64,000 bases of DNA from Cellvibrionaceae bacterium (lineage in GTDB: Bacteria; Pseudomonadota; Gammaproteobacteria; Pseudomonadales; Cellvibrionaceae): assembly GCA_021151695.1 (NCBI GenBank), contig JAGKWU010000015.1, forward strand, positions 31,990 through 95,989. Reading direction: 5' to 3'. The position numbers and the translations under genes were made by a program. The notes under the pieces are model-generated. The model was not told the DNA's origin, searched no databases, and saw only the letters and a list, made by a program, of their open reading frames with translations. This document shows positions 34,006 to 42,408 of the stretch, in pieces (position 1 is the stretch's first letter; the number at the start of each line of letters is the position of its first letter).

Positions 34006-34500
34006 CTACTTATTCTTCTGCCACAGAGAAACCAAAAGATAAATCGCTGCCCCAAGCCCCCCACTAAACAAACACACCTTGTGTAGTGCCCAGACAGAAA
34101 TATAGTGGTGCAATCCATTAAATAATGAGAAAGGATAAAAAGGTTGAATATCGCTGTGCATGATGCTGTCGAGAAAAACGTGAGTGTAACTGCCGATAAA
34201 GGCGCTCAGAAAACAAACCCACCATTTTATTTTCCCGCCACCTGCTATCTCGACCTGAAGGATTCTGAATCCAAGCTCTGAACAATACTTTCCCGAAATA
34301 GCAGCAACAATGGCAACCAACGTAGCGCCGACATAAGTATGCGTAAACCCATGCATATGCCCTTCGCCACGCAACATAACGACGAGAGGCTGGATATCCA
34401 TAACAATCTGGGTCCAACCGAAAATCATTAAACTAAAGCTGCCTTGCAGCAATGATTTAATGAGTAACCCAGGGCCCATGTGAAAAGGGGTAAATGGCAT
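34006..34500 (-). CDS. Membrane-bound hydrolase-like protein (YdjM/DUF4184-like)
   Basis: 164 residues starting MPFTPFHMGPG, the typical opening of the YdjM/DUF457 membrane metal-dependent hydrolase group. Several hydrophobic helices and buried His/Asp residues are seen: HMHGFTHTYVG, SYTHVFLDSIMH. The pattern suggests a metal site within the membrane; substrates are unknown for most members. The gene is 20 bp upstream of the window's next minus-strand stop, and the group 34006-35741 is closely packed on one strand. Confidence 0.65.
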   Translation of the reverse strand: MPFTPFHMGPGLLIKSLLQGSFSLMIFGWTQIVMDIQPLVVMLRGEGHMHGFTHTYVGATLVAIVAAISGKYCSELGFRILQVEIAGGGKIKWWVCFLSAFIGSYTHVFLDSIMHSDIQPFYPFSLFNGLHHYISVWALHKVCLFSGGLGAAIYLLVSLWQKNK

Positions 34501-34520
34501 ACAGGTGCAACCTTATTGAA

Positions 34521-34910
34521 TTAAATAGCAGGCTGCACGAGATTAATAAGATTGCCGCAGGTATCTTCAAACAACACCACAGTTACTGGCCCGGCATTTA
34601 CGGGTTCACCGCGAAACACAACACCCAACGCTTTTAAGCGAGCATATTCAGCTGCAATGTCTTGGGTGATAAATGCCGTCGCTGGAATGCCAGCCTCATA
34701 AAGTGCTTGCTGGTAAGTGCGTGCGGGAGGGAATGCCATTGGCTCAAGAACCAATTCAACGCCGGCGATGCCTTCAGGTGCGGTTACCGTTAGCCAACGA
34801 AATGCTCCCATTGGGATATCATGCTTTTTTTCAAAGCCGATAATGTTGGTGTAAAAAGCCAAGGCTTTTTCCTGATCTTCTACCATGAGGCTGGTAAGGG
34901 TAATTTGCAT
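34521..34910 (-). CDS. VOC (glyoxalase/bleomycin resistance) family protein
   Basis: 129 residues with the paired beta-alpha-beta-beta-beta modules of the vicinal oxygen chelate fold: MQITLTSLMVEDQEKALAFY, GFEKKHDIPMG, then TVVLFEDTCGNLINLVQP. Metal-ligand candidates are few, so it may be a binding or resistance protein rather than a glyoxalase I. Part of a same-strand run with the neighbouring small membrane genes. Confidence 0.85.
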   Translation of the reverse strand: MQITLTSLMVEDQEKALAFYTNIIGFEKKHDIPMGAFRWLTVTAPEGIAGVELVLEPMAFPPARTYQQALYEAGIPATAFITQDIAAEYARLKALGVVFRGEPVNAGPVTVVLFEDTCGNLINLVQPAI

Positions 34911-34939
34911 TATATTTTCCTCTTAATTTTTTTTTTGCG

Positions 34940-35365
34940 CTAACAAACCCAAAACCCGGCTGTTGCAATCCAACCGATAGCAGCGGGAATATCCAATAGA
35001 TAAGAAAGCACGGAACCGGACAAGAGCCATATATATTTGCGTGAGCTGGCCTCATATTCTTTTTTATAAAACCATTTAAAAAGAAGATGCCATTCAAAAC
35101 AGCGAACCGGAAAAAGTAGCAATATATACGCAACCGGAATCAGGCTTGATTTGACGCCTGCCAAGGTGAATAACCAGATGGTTCCCCATACGCCCAATCC
35201 GAAAAACATCCCGATGAGAAGGCGCGCCATACCAATTTTTATCGCCGATAGTAGATCTTTACCGAATTTTCGATGTAGATAAATGGCTGCGCCTGTATAA
35301 CCAATTGCTTTTATCGCTGCAAAAGCCAGGTAGCCAATAGCCGGATTATCAACAGCAACGCCCAT
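34940..35365 (-). CDS. Small multi-pass membrane protein
   Basis: 141 residues with about four hydrophobic segments (AIGYLAFAAIKAIGYTGAAIY, LLIGMFFGLGVWGTIWLFTL, LIPVAYILLLFPV, LLDIPAAIGWIATAGFW). No family recognised. ATG at 35365 was chosen because AAGGAAAT lies just upstream; the 25 residues of open frame before it overlap the neighbouring gene. It follows the DUF3147-like gene by 25 bp, so the two are probably co-transcribed. Confidence 0.7.
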   Translation of the reverse strand: MGVAVDNPAIGYLAFAAIKAIGYTGAAIYLHRKFGKDLLSAIKIGMARLLIGMFFGLGVWGTIWLFTLAGVKSSLIPVAYILLLFPVRCFEWHLLFKWFYKKEYEASSRKYIWLLSGSVLSYLLDIPAAIGWIATAGFWVC

Positions 35366-35390
35366 GTTTATTTCCTTTTGAGAATTCGGA

Positions 35391-35741
35391 TCACCACAAC
35401 TCAATCCCAAACCGTTTAACAAACAACGCAAACCCCACAAAGCAAACCAGGGTAATCACCACACAAGCCAACAAGGTTGGCCAAAAGCCAATACGGGACA
35501 GCAATGCAGGAAAAACCAGAAACATCGGCAATGTCGGCACTACATACCAAAAGGTGTACCAGGCGTGGTTAGCGATTTTGCTAGCGGGCTGCTGCTCCAC
35601 ATACAGCCAGATAAGTGTGAGCACAGTGACCATCGGCAAAGCCGCAATCAAACCACCGAGCTTGTCACTGCGCTTGGCCACTTCAGAAATTAATACCACC
35701 ATGCCGGCGGTGATGAGGTATTTGGTGATTATCCAAGGCAT
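35391..35741 (-). CDS. DUF3147-like membrane protein
   Basis: 116 residues, four hydrophobic helices, beginning MPWIITKYLITAGMVVLISE and with KRSDKLGGLIAALPMVTVL, matching small DUF3147 membrane proteins of unknown role. Likely first gene of the run 35741 to 34940 or beyond. Confidence 0.7.
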   Translation of the reverse strand: MPWIITKYLITAGMVVLISEVAKRSDKLGGLIAALPMVTVLTLIWLYVEQQPASKIANHAWYTFWYVVPTLPMFLVFPALLSRIGFWPTLLACVVITLVCFVGFALFVKRFGIELW

Positions 35742-35836
35742 AGACTTATCTCATTTAACAGGTGGGGCGCATTTAAAGCAAAGCGTAATGCGCAGGTTAA
35801 AATATCCCTTGTTCAGTAATTTTTCTGACATCGACC

Positions 35837-35886
35837 CGTAGGATAAAATACGGCGCACCACGCTTCGCTTTAGGTGCCGCCCTACG
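35837..35886. repeat. Imperfect inverted repeat
   Basis: CGTAGG...CCTACG outer arms with GGCGCACC and GGTGCCGCC inside. It lies between the DUF3147-like gene and the next minus-strand gene; REP-like, function unknown. Confidence 0.45.
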
Positions 35887-35919
35887 CTGTGCTTGGTGGA
35901 GCTTGGGAGCGAGAAAACT

Positions 35920-36612
35920 TTACTCAAGCCTCTCAGGCACGCTCACAATATCCTGATTCTGCAACAAACTGAAATCTGTCAGCAAAAAGCTTGCGTGTTT
36001 AACCTGGCCGTCTCTTTGGTAGATTACAGAGAGGTGTTCTGCATCTGGCAGATTATTGGAAAATACTTTATCCACATTTTGCAGCACTACCAACATGCCC
36101 TGGCCATCTGGTTTGATGAGAGCGACATTGTGCTTGTCGTCGATGGAGAGAAGCTTGTCGTTGTTGGTGTCGGTATCTATAAACTCAACGTAAATTGCTC
36201 GTGTTTGGCGACTTTCATCTTTATAGGTTTTTTCGGTAAGCTGTTCGGTTTCGACAATTAGATTTTTGTGATCATTGAATAACCAATGCGGATTTTTTTC
36301 GTCGCCAGATAGAAACAATAAATTGCGGGTTTGATCCTCATAACTGCTACCGGACGAGAGCCTCGCGTGGCCGGATTCTGTTTTTAACTCCATCAGCTGG
36401 ACATTTGTGCCATTGATGGCCTTGAGTGTACTGAACCTAAAGGAAACTACCGGGGCTTTTTCCGCTCCAGTTTCAGCCAGGGGCACAGCATTGCGCGTGC
36501 GCCAGTTATTACTTTCAAAAGCTCCCCACACCATCAGCAAGGCTGCGCCTAAGAGCACCAATAAAAACAACAGCTGGTTTATGTTGCTAACTACCCGAAA
36601 GAAACGCTCCAT
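35920..36612 (-). CDS. Single-pass membrane protein with EF-hand-like loop
   Basis: 230 residues. One N-terminal membrane segment (about 13-33, LLFLLVLLGAALLMVWG), then a beta-rich soluble domain probably in the periplasm. DTNNDKLLSIDD (about residues 148-159) fits the calcium loop pattern D-x-N-x-D-x-x-L-S-x-x-D except that Lys replaces the usual Gly. No family recognised. ATG at 36612 has GGAG 6 nt upstream. It stands alone between terminators. Confidence 0.7.
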   Translation of the reverse strand: MERFFRVVSNINQLLFLLVLLGAALLMVWGAFESNNWRTRNAVPLAETGAEKAPVVSFRFSTLKAINGTNVQLMELKTESGHARLSSGSSYEDQTRNLLFLSGDEKNPHWLFNDHKNLIVETEQLTEKTYKDESRQTRAIYVEFIDTDTNNDKLLSIDDKHNVALIKPDGQGMLVVLQNVDKVFSNNLPDAEHLSVIYQRDGQVKHASFLLTDFSLLQNQDIVSVPERLE

Positions 36613-36651
36613 CACAAACTCCATTCCCCTAAAAAGCGCCCACTATAAAAC

Positions 36652-36679
36652 AAAAAACCCCGCAATCACTTGCGGGGTT
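36652..36679 (-). terminator. Terminator of the GH43 gene
   Basis: 10-bp stem AACCCCGCAA/TTGCGGGGTT followed on the minus strand by TTTTTGTTTT. Confidence 0.85.
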
Positions 36680-36719
36680 AAAGTTAACTACAACTTGGTT
36701 CGTGGATTAAGAGCGTAAC

Positions 36720-37658
36720 TTAGAAGGATGGCCAACCGCTGGAGAAACTCAAGTCGCTGATGAACAGCAAGCTGGCGCCGTCGGATTTGCCGTAGCGGTG
36801 ACGGGCGAGTACACCGTTAGCGTAAGACTGGCCACCTGATGCAGCGTACAGAGAATCAGAGCTTTCCAAGACAGTCCCACCGGCGTTTTTCATATCCACA
36901 CCGCTTTTATCCAGGTATGGGCCGGTGATACTGGTGGAGCGACCGTACACAATTTTGTAGGTACTGCTGGCACCGGCACAGCACACACCTTTTGAGGCAA
37001 ACAGGTAGTAGTAACCACCGCTGTACACAATATTGGCACCTTCAAGGCCGCCGCTGGCGGTTGCGATGCGGTAGGAGTTACCAGTTGGCATCATAGTTGA
37101 GGAGTTCAATGCGGTGATGTAAATGCCGTTGCCCCAAGAACCATAGGTCAGGAATGGGGAGCCTGAAGCGCTGGTTACGAAGGCTGGGTCGATGGCGTTT
37201 ACGCTTGCGCCGGCAGCGGTAGACAGGACAATACCTTTATCCACCCAGTCGCCTGTTGCCATAGACGTGGCTTGCGCCAGACCGATTGCTGATTTGGTTG
37301 AACCGAAAGTGGATACAGCGTAGAACACGTTGGTTTTGCCGTTGAAACGGGAAATGTCCGGTGCCCAGGTACTAGCGGTGTTGCCGTTGTATTCTTTCCA
37401 CCAGGACAGACCGCTACCGAAGATGGGTACACCTTGTGTCCAGGCTTTGCCGTCGGCAGAGTATTTGATGGCGATACCGCCGGCCGTGCTGGTTTCACCG
37501 ATCCACCAGATACTTTCTTTGGTGATACCTGGATCGTGGGTGCCAATGGCGCCAGTCAAGGTCCAGGTAGAGGCGTATACGCCAGACACTGGCAACAGCG
37601 ATGTGATCGCCAAAGCGCCAGCCATGCCAAGCTTTTTAAGATGGTTAAATGCTCTCAT
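36720..37658 (-). CDS. GH43 arabinanase-type enzyme
   Basis: 312 residues: signal peptide (about 1-29, ending VYAS) and one GH43 propeller. Catalytic residues are Asp42 in THDPGI, Asp157 in VNAIDPAF and Glu206 in GGLEGANI. KGVCCAGASSTYKI and GRSTSITGPYLDKSG are shared with endo-arabinanases. The GHNS calcium/His segment of the Arb43A-like paralogue is replaced by GGQSYANGVLARHRYG, as in the fungal-like arabinanase branch. GAAGGG precedes the ATG, and the 12-bp motif lies about 110 bp upstream. Likely periplasmic or secreted. Confidence 0.88.
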   Translation of the reverse strand: MRAFNHLKKLGMAGALAITSLLPVSGVYASTWTLTGAIGTHDPGITKESIWWIGETSTAGGIAIKYSADGKAWTQGVPIFGSGLSWWKEYNGNTASTWAPDISRFNGKTNVFYAVSTFGSTKSAIGLAQATSMATGDWVDKGIVLSTAAGASVNAIDPAFVTSASGSPFLTYGSWGNGIYITALNSSTMMPTGNSYRIATASGGLEGANIVYSGGYYYLFASKGVCCAGASSTYKIVYGRSTSITGPYLDKSGVDMKNAGGTVLESSDSLYAASGGQSYANGVLARHRYGKSDGASLLFISDLSFSSGWPSF

Positions 37659-37765
37659 AGTTTTACCCTTCGTTATCTTTATTAGGAATGGTTAATTTGT
37701 CTGATAATAACAAGACATGAGCAATCCTAGAGCAAAAACCAAACGGACTCAACACCTGAATATTA

Positions 37766-37777
37766 TTATCATACTAA
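37766..37777 (+). promoter_or_regulatory. Arabinan-block motif before GH43
   Basis: TTATCATACTAA, 10 of 12. On the minus strand it overlaps a promoter TTACCA-17 bp-GATAAT that would drive the GH43 gene. Confidence 0.45.
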
Positions 37778-37823
37778 TTGAGTAGATTGGTAACTGATCA
37801 GCTTTTTCGGTAACTTTTCCCTG

Positions 37824-38969
37824 CTAATTGAGCGCCAAATCCGAAGCCAGCTGCTGCCGCTCCGCTTCATTCAGATACCGGATATCGCGCAAATAAACAG
37901 TTGCAGCGGCGGCGTCACGCTGGCGCGTAGCCGAAAGAATGCTGGTCAGGGTGCTGAGACGCTGCTGCGGATCTTTCATGCGCTCGGTCCATTCCAGGGC
38001 CATTTTTTCCTGACCGTTAAAGCCGGGGGAGGTAACGAGCTCGTTAATAAGCGAATCGTAGCTGGCATCGCGTTGGCTAGCGGCCAGCCAGTTAGCGGCT
38101 CCGGCAGGATCATTAGTGAGCCAGCGGCTAAAACTGGGGAGAAGCAGGTCATCGCGCACCTGCCCTTTCATAGTCGCCAGGTATTGGGTTGCGCCCTGGG
38201 GATCAGCAGCAGACCAGCTTTGGCCCAAGCGCACCAGCGCTGCCTCATCAAGGTCGCCAGGTTGGGATGCCAGCCACTGCATGGCGGCCTGGGGCTCGTA
38301 GGCGGCCCAATCGGATACCAGCGCACCGGTCAATTCCGCCTTTACTTGCGGCTCCAGCGCAGCGGCAGCCAGCAACTGCGTGGCCTGGTCGTAGGCACCA
38401 CCCTGGGCTATGCCCGCCAGCAGCGATTGGTAGATATCTTTGCGCAACTCGCGATGCTTAGCGACGAATTGCTCGGCCAACTGGATGGCTGTACGTGGTT
38501 CATTGCGACCAATCACCTCCAGCAGGCAGATGTAATGGGCTTTGTTCTCCGGCGCAAAACCGGTCACCCAATTCCAGGCCGCATTGGGATCTTGCGCGGC
38601 CCAAATATCCAGAATTTCCGCCTCGGCTTTGGCTTTGATAGCGCCGCGAAATGCCTGAGCGGCTTCCATCGCCGCCTGTGGATTGCTCGCGGCCAGTGTT
38701 AAGAGTGCCTGCAGCTGTTGATGGTCACTCGCATAACTGCGCCGGATGATTTTCTGGCTGGAAGGTGCAGCTGCTTTGGCAACAACCGCGTTTGCGGAGT
38801 TAGCGGCTGGTGCACTCACAGGTACCGCAGGCAATGCCGTAAATTGGCTATCCACAGGAAGTGCCACCTGGGCAACCGGCTCAGGAGATGGCGCACTCCA
38901 ACGGCCAACACCAAAGCCGACACCGGCGACGACAATAGTCCAGACAGCAAGAAAGGAAAACTTGGGCAT
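37824..38969 (-). CDS. Helical-repeat membrane-anchored protein, paralogue A
   Basis: 381 residues. An N-terminal membrane segment ends in GVGRWSAPSPEP, followed by a Pro/Ala-rich linker (about 35-75) and an alpha-helical repeat region (about 80-375). Units of roughly 35-45 residues carry a DPxAAxxW-type core: DPNAAWNWV, EPQAAMQWLA, DPQGATQYLA, DPAGAANWLA. The shape suggests a TPR/Sel1-like solenoid in the periplasm, but no known family was recognised. Its paralogue lies 1 kb away beyond a plus-strand methyltransferase. A copy of the arabinan-block motif overlaps its predicted promoter. Confidence 0.7.
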   Translation of the reverse strand: MPKFSFLAVWTIVVAGVGFGVGRWSAPSPEPVAQVALPVDSQFTALPAVPVSAPAANSANAVVAKAAAPSSQKIIRRSYASDHQQLQALLTLAASNPQAAMEAAQAFRGAIKAKAEAEILDIWAAQDPNAAWNWVTGFAPENKAHYICLLEVIGRNEPRTAIQLAEQFVAKHRELRKDIYQSLLAGIAQGGAYDQATQLLAAAALEPQVKAELTGALVSDWAAYEPQAAMQWLASQPGDLDEAALVRLGQSWSAADPQGATQYLATMKGQVRDDLLLPSFSRWLTNDPAGAANWLAASQRDASYDSLINELVTSPGFNGQEKMALEWTERMKDPQQRLSTLTSILSATRQRDAAAATVYLRDIRYLNEAERQQLASDLALN

Positions 38970-39020
38970 GATTAATCTTCTGCAATGACGGGTTTATATT
39001 CTTATGACCCATAATGTTTA

Positions 39021-39032
39021 TAATCATACAAA
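39021..39032 (+). promoter_or_regulatory. Arabinan-block motif before paralogue A
   Basis: TAATCATACAAA, 10 of 12. On the minus strand it overlaps the -10 of TTGCGC-16 bp-TATGAT, which fits the helical-repeat gene. Confidence 0.45.
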
Positions 39033-39197
39033 TAATTCACTAAAGCGCAAGCAATTGCACAAGATTTACGCAGCGTCGTCCCGTCCAAGTCATATCAACC
39101 CATTGTTTTAATTTCGGAATCTCCGGTTTGCCGCTCAGTCGTCAGTTTGGGGCCGCGGCATTTCACTGAAATGCGTCCAAGGCTGGGCCAGAATGCG

Positions 39198-39260
39198 CCC
39201 GAACCAAGTATCTGAACACCCGAACCAAGTATCTGAACACCCGAACCAAGTATCTGAACA
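39198..39260. repeat. Three perfect 21-bp tandem repeats
   Basis: CCCGAACCAAGTATCTGAAC plus A, repeated exactly three times (39198-39218, 39219-39239, 39240-39260). They end 28 bp before the methyltransferase GTG, so they lie in its promoter or leader. The remainder of the 319-bp gap (38970-39288) holds the motif copy at 39021 and no gene. Confidence 0.9.
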
Positions 39261-39288
39261 ATAGGCTCGCTGTATAAAGGAGTAAGCC

Positions 39289-39996
39289 GTGATTATTTCC
39301 AAAGATGTTGAAGCCGGACAGGCGATTTATACCAAGCCGGTACTGATGATTTACGACTGGTGGGTGTTGGGCTTTTCCAACAGTTTTATCTGGCAGCACC
39401 CCACTCGCCACCTGGTCGACCTCTACCAGACTTACACCACTCGCAATCACCTGGATATAGGTGTAGGCACAGGTTATTTTCTGGATAAATGCGAGTTGGA
39501 TAAAGACGAGCTGGCCTTCAATACCCGCCTGGCGCTGATGGATCTCAACCCCAATAGCCTGGCAACCGCCGCCAAACGCCTGGACCGATTCCAGCCGGAA
39601 ACTTATCAGGCCAATATTCTTGAACCGCTCACAGAATCCATCGCCCAACCAATTCCAAAATTCAGCTCAATTTCTGCTAATTACCTGCTGCACTGCTTAC
39701 CCGGCAGCATCTACGACAAGTCCATGGTGTTTAACAATATCGCCAGCCTGCTCCAGCCACGGGGTCATGTGTTTGGCGCAACCCTGCTGGGCAAAGACCA
39801 ACCCATGAGCGGCACCGCGCGCAAGCTAATGGAGATTTACAATCGCAAGGGAATTTTCTGCAATCGCGAAGACGATGAGCAGGGGTTGCAAGATGTACTC
39901 AACGCCTATTTCGAAAAAGTGATTATCAATGTGCACGGTTGTTTGGCGGTGTTTGTGGCTCATGGATTGAAAGGTCCAGTTGCATCCTTGCATTAG
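39289..39996 (+). CDS. Class I SAM-dependent methyltransferase
   Basis: 235 residues. Motif I HLDIGVGTGYFLDK (about 54-67) binds SAM; LALMDLNPNSL is motif II; a later SISANYLLHCLPG and a post-core GHVFGATLLG fit methyltransferase type 11/12. Substrate unknown. GTG at 39289 has AAGGAG 7 nt upstream. It sits on the opposite strand between two paralogous helical-repeat genes, directly downstream of three 21-bp repeats, so it appears to be inserted into an ancestral tandem duplication. Confidence 0.82.
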   Translation: MIISKDVEAGQAIYTKPVLMIYDWWVLGFSNSFIWQHPTRHLVDLYQTYTTRNHLDIGVGTGYFLDKCELDKDELAFNTRLALMDLNPNSLATAAKRLDRFQPETYQANILEPLTESIAQPIPKFSSISANYLLHCLPGSIYDKSMVFNNIASLLQPRGHVFGATLLGKDQPMSGTARKLMEIYNRKGIFCNREDDEQGLQDVLNAYFEKVIINVHGCLAVFVAHGLKGPVASLH

Positions 39997-40003
39997 CAAC
40001 GAA

Positions 40004-41164
40004 TTATTTTCCTTCCAAACCATTGAGTAACTGCGTGCGCTGCACCTGTGTAAAGTTGGGTGCATTGCGCGCGTAGGCTACGGCACCTACCGGATCTTTA
40101 ACTTTCATTTCACCCAGAATTTGCTGTACCGCCGTCATTCGCAAATTGCTGTCGTAAATGCGCTCGGACCAGGCAAGCGCTGTCGGCGCCTGGTCGCGCA
40201 CAAGGTTCGGTAGAGTTGAAAGCGTGTGTATGGCCTGATCGTAATCCTGATGGTTTTCGGCGGACGCCAGCCAATTTGTCGCTGCGGCAGGATTCTCCAT
40301 CAACCATTTGGAAATAGATTGCTGCAGCAACAGCTGACGTTGTGGGCTGCCAGTAAGACGCGCCGCAAAATTGGCCGCCGCTTGTGGGTCCACGTTGGAC
40401 CATGACTCTCCCAAACCAATGAGCGCGCTACTTTGCGCATCGCCGCTTTGTCCCATTACCCACTGGGCGGCAGCTTGAGGGTCGTAGGTTGCCCAGGCGC
40501 CAGCCACATAATTCATCAACACATTGCGATCTTCGCTGCGAATGTTGGCGGATTCCACCAATTGGCGAGCAGTGCCATAACCACCGGAGTGAGTGATGCC
40601 CATGAGTGCGGCGAGATACAACTCTTGCGTTAACTCCGGGCGGCTGCCGGCCAAACCACTGGCAAAGCGCGCTGCAACTTCCGGATCATTTTTGCCAAAC
40701 ACTTCCAGCAGTTGGTCGTACTGGTAAATATTGTCTGGCGACACCCATTTCCAGGCCGCCTCCGGATCATTTGATCCCCAAACCGCTAACACCGCCGCCA
40801 CGGCTTGGGCCTGGCGATCACCTTTTAATTGTTGCGCCTGCGCCATGGCCGCAACCGGATCTACCGCAGCCAGAGCCTCTAGCAATTGACGCTGCTCATC
40901 CTGGGTGGCGGCACTGGGCATGCGGCTTTTGTTGTCCTGCAATTTTTTGTTGAGATCTGCAGCAGTCACGCCGTCAAAAGGGGCCGGCGCTTTAACAACC
41001 ACTGGCGGCAAGCTGCAGCTTTTGTCTACCAGGGGTGCAGCAAGGCTAAAAGGAGCCGCATTAGGATTGGTAACCACTGAAGGCACCGGAGCTGTCCAAC
41101 GACCAGCAGCAAAAGCTGTTGCCAGGGCGGCAGGAATAAGAATCAACGCAGTAAATTTTGACAT
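40004..41164 (-). CDS. Helical-repeat membrane-anchored protein, paralogue B
   Basis: 386 residues, same plan as paralogue A: N-terminal membrane segment ending AAGRWTAPVP, a linker, and helical repeats with DPEAAWKWV, DPQAAAQWVM, DPQAAANFAA, NPAAATNWLA. The shared GRWxAP sequence after the membrane segment and conserved repeat order show common origin. Its stop is 8 bp from the methyltransferase stop (convergent). The ribosome site is weak (GAAA). No copy of the 12-bp motif was seen upstream, unlike paralogue A. Confidence 0.7.
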   Translation of the reverse strand: MSKFTALILIPAALATAFAAGRWTAPVPSVVTNPNAAPFSLAAPLVDKSCSLPPVVVKAPAPFDGVTAADLNKKLQDNKSRMPSAATQDEQRQLLEALAAVDPVAAMAQAQQLKGDRQAQAVAAVLAVWGSNDPEAAWKWVSPDNIYQYDQLLEVFGKNDPEVAARFASGLAGSRPELTQELYLAALMGITHSGGYGTARQLVESANIRSEDRNVLMNYVAGAWATYDPQAAAQWVMGQSGDAQSSALIGLGESWSNVDPQAAANFAARLTGSPQRQLLLQQSISKWLMENPAAATNWLASAENHQDYDQAIHTLSTLPNLVRDQAPTALAWSERIYDSNLRMTAVQQILGEMKVKDPVGAVAYARNAPNFTQVQRTQLLNGLEGK

Positions 41165-41197
41165 GGTGATTTCGTGATTATGGTTATGGGGAGCACC

Positions 41198-41240
41198 AAA
41201 AAATCCCCGCCGGCATTTAGGGGTGGCTATTGCCGGCGGG
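41198..41240 (-). terminator. Terminator of the GH5 gene
   Basis: 10-bp stem CCCGCCGGCA/TGCCGGCGGG with a 15-nt loop, followed by ATTTTTT on the minus strand. Confidence 0.8.
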
Positions 41241-41302
41241 AAAGTATCCCAAGCCTGAGGAACCCAGCGTCAGGCGTAAAGAGGCTTGGGGCTTAGCCAT
41301 TG

Positions 41303-42211
41303 TTAAAGCTTGTTGTACACGGTGGAAAAGTAGGAACTGGTGCTAAAGCTGGTAGCGGTTGGATTGCTGGACCAGCTTGGCGTCACCATGTTCATGGAGC
41401 CGCCGTCACCGTTCCAGGCCCAACCCAATACGTTGTAACCCTTGGATTTTGCGTAATCGACTATGCCGGACCAGTCAGAACTGCCTGAGCCGCCGTTGCC
41501 AAATTCACCCACCAACACACCGCGACCGGCAGAGCCAAGATCATCCACATCCGACTTGGCCAACCAGGCGTTTTTACCCTGGTTCCAAGCACCGGGATAG
41601 GCGTGAATTGAGGGAACGATGTAGGTGTCGCTGATCTTGGTACCGTTGGTGCCCTTGATAGCAGCGGCAGCGGTAGCAGTCTCCTGCCCCCAACCGGGAA
41701 TGTCGATCACGATGCGGCCGCTGTACTTACTACGCACAGAGCTGATCGCCGTGTTATAGGCACTGGCATAGGCATTAGAGGTGATGTTGTGGCTGCCCCA
41801 CTCGTTCATCACGTTAACAAAAATGCTGCCGGCGGCGGCCAGGTTGCTGTAGTTGTTTTTCCACCAGGTGCCGGCAGTGCTCAGCTCTGAAGCGGAATCC
41901 GAACCCAATACAGACGACTTGTGATAAGTGGCAATTACCGTGTAGCCATTGCTCTTGGCCTGGGCAATCCAGGTTTTACCCTGGGTTTCTTTACCTGGCT
42001 CAATCTCAATCCGCACACTTTTAATGTTGCCCTTGGACTTCATCAACGACCAGCCCATATCCACATTACCGTTGTTGTAGTAAGAGGGCTGCAGGTTGAC
42101 GCCATTGCCAAATTCACCGGCAAAGCTCACGGCGGAAACACCGGCCAAAGCCACGCCAGCGAGTAACTTTTTCAGGGGAAATACACGAGGTTTAACAGAG
42201 TAGTTATTCAT
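41303..42211 (-). CDS. GH5-type glycosidase
   Basis: 302 residues: signal peptide (about 1-31, ending SFAG) and a compact TIM barrel with no attached binding module. GH5 acid/base Glu137 in NVMNEWGS and nucleophile Glu236 in VLVGEFGNGG. VRIEIEPG stands where most members have the conserved Arg (VRIE). A beta-mannanase or related clan A beta-glycanase is likely, but the substrate cannot be fixed. Three phased LacI-type operators lie 130-210 bp upstream, the same type as before the polygalacturonase, so it may respond to that regulator rather than the arabinan motif. Confidence 0.82.
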   Translation of the reverse strand: MNNYSVKPRVFPLKKLLAGVALAGVSAVSFAGEFGNGVNLQPSYYNNGNVDMGWSLMKSKGNIKSVRIEIEPGKETQGKTWIAQAKSNGYTVIATYHKSSVLGSDSASELSTAGTWWKNNYSNLAAAGSIFVNVMNEWGSHNITSNAYASAYNTAISSVRSKYSGRIVIDIPGWGQETATAAAAIKGTNGTKISDTYIVPSIHAYPGAWNQGKNAWLAKSDVDDLGSAGRGVLVGEFGNGGSGSSDWSGIVDYAKSKGYNVLGWAWNGDGGSMNMVTPSWSSNPTATSFSTSSYFSTVYNKL

Positions 42212-42346
42212 AGGTGCACACCTTATTAGACGTTATTGTTTGGAGTTTTCTTGCGACGAAGTACAGCTAGCTCCATCAACTGCCAAGGCGCCTAACAAGG
42301 GTTGAACGCCTTCAGACGAAAACTCCCTTTTCGGTGTTACAAGCGA

Positions 42347-42358
42347 GTAATCGGTTAC
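42347..42358. promoter_or_regulatory. LacI-type operator upstream of GH5, site 1
   Basis: GTAATCGGTTAC. It is the exact reverse complement of site 2, 32 bp away centre to centre. Confidence 0.6.
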
Positions 42359-42378
42359 CTCTCATTTATTTTCTCTCA

Positions 42379-42390
42379 GTAACCGATTAC
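42379..42390. promoter_or_regulatory. LacI-type operator upstream of GH5, site 2
   Basis: GTAACCGATTAC, forming an inverted pair with site 1; centre 31 bp from site 3. Confidence 0.6.
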
Positions 42391-42408
42391 AAATCAGCAA
42401 AAACAACC

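Noticed and set aside
39198..39260. Possible CRISPR array
   Set aside because: The units are directly contiguous with no spacers, and no cas gene is present.
39163..39648. Minus-strand 161-codon ORF with repeated FRYLVRV
   Set aside because: The peptide repeat is just the 21-bp DNA repeat read through, and the frame overlaps the well-supported methyltransferase on the other strand.
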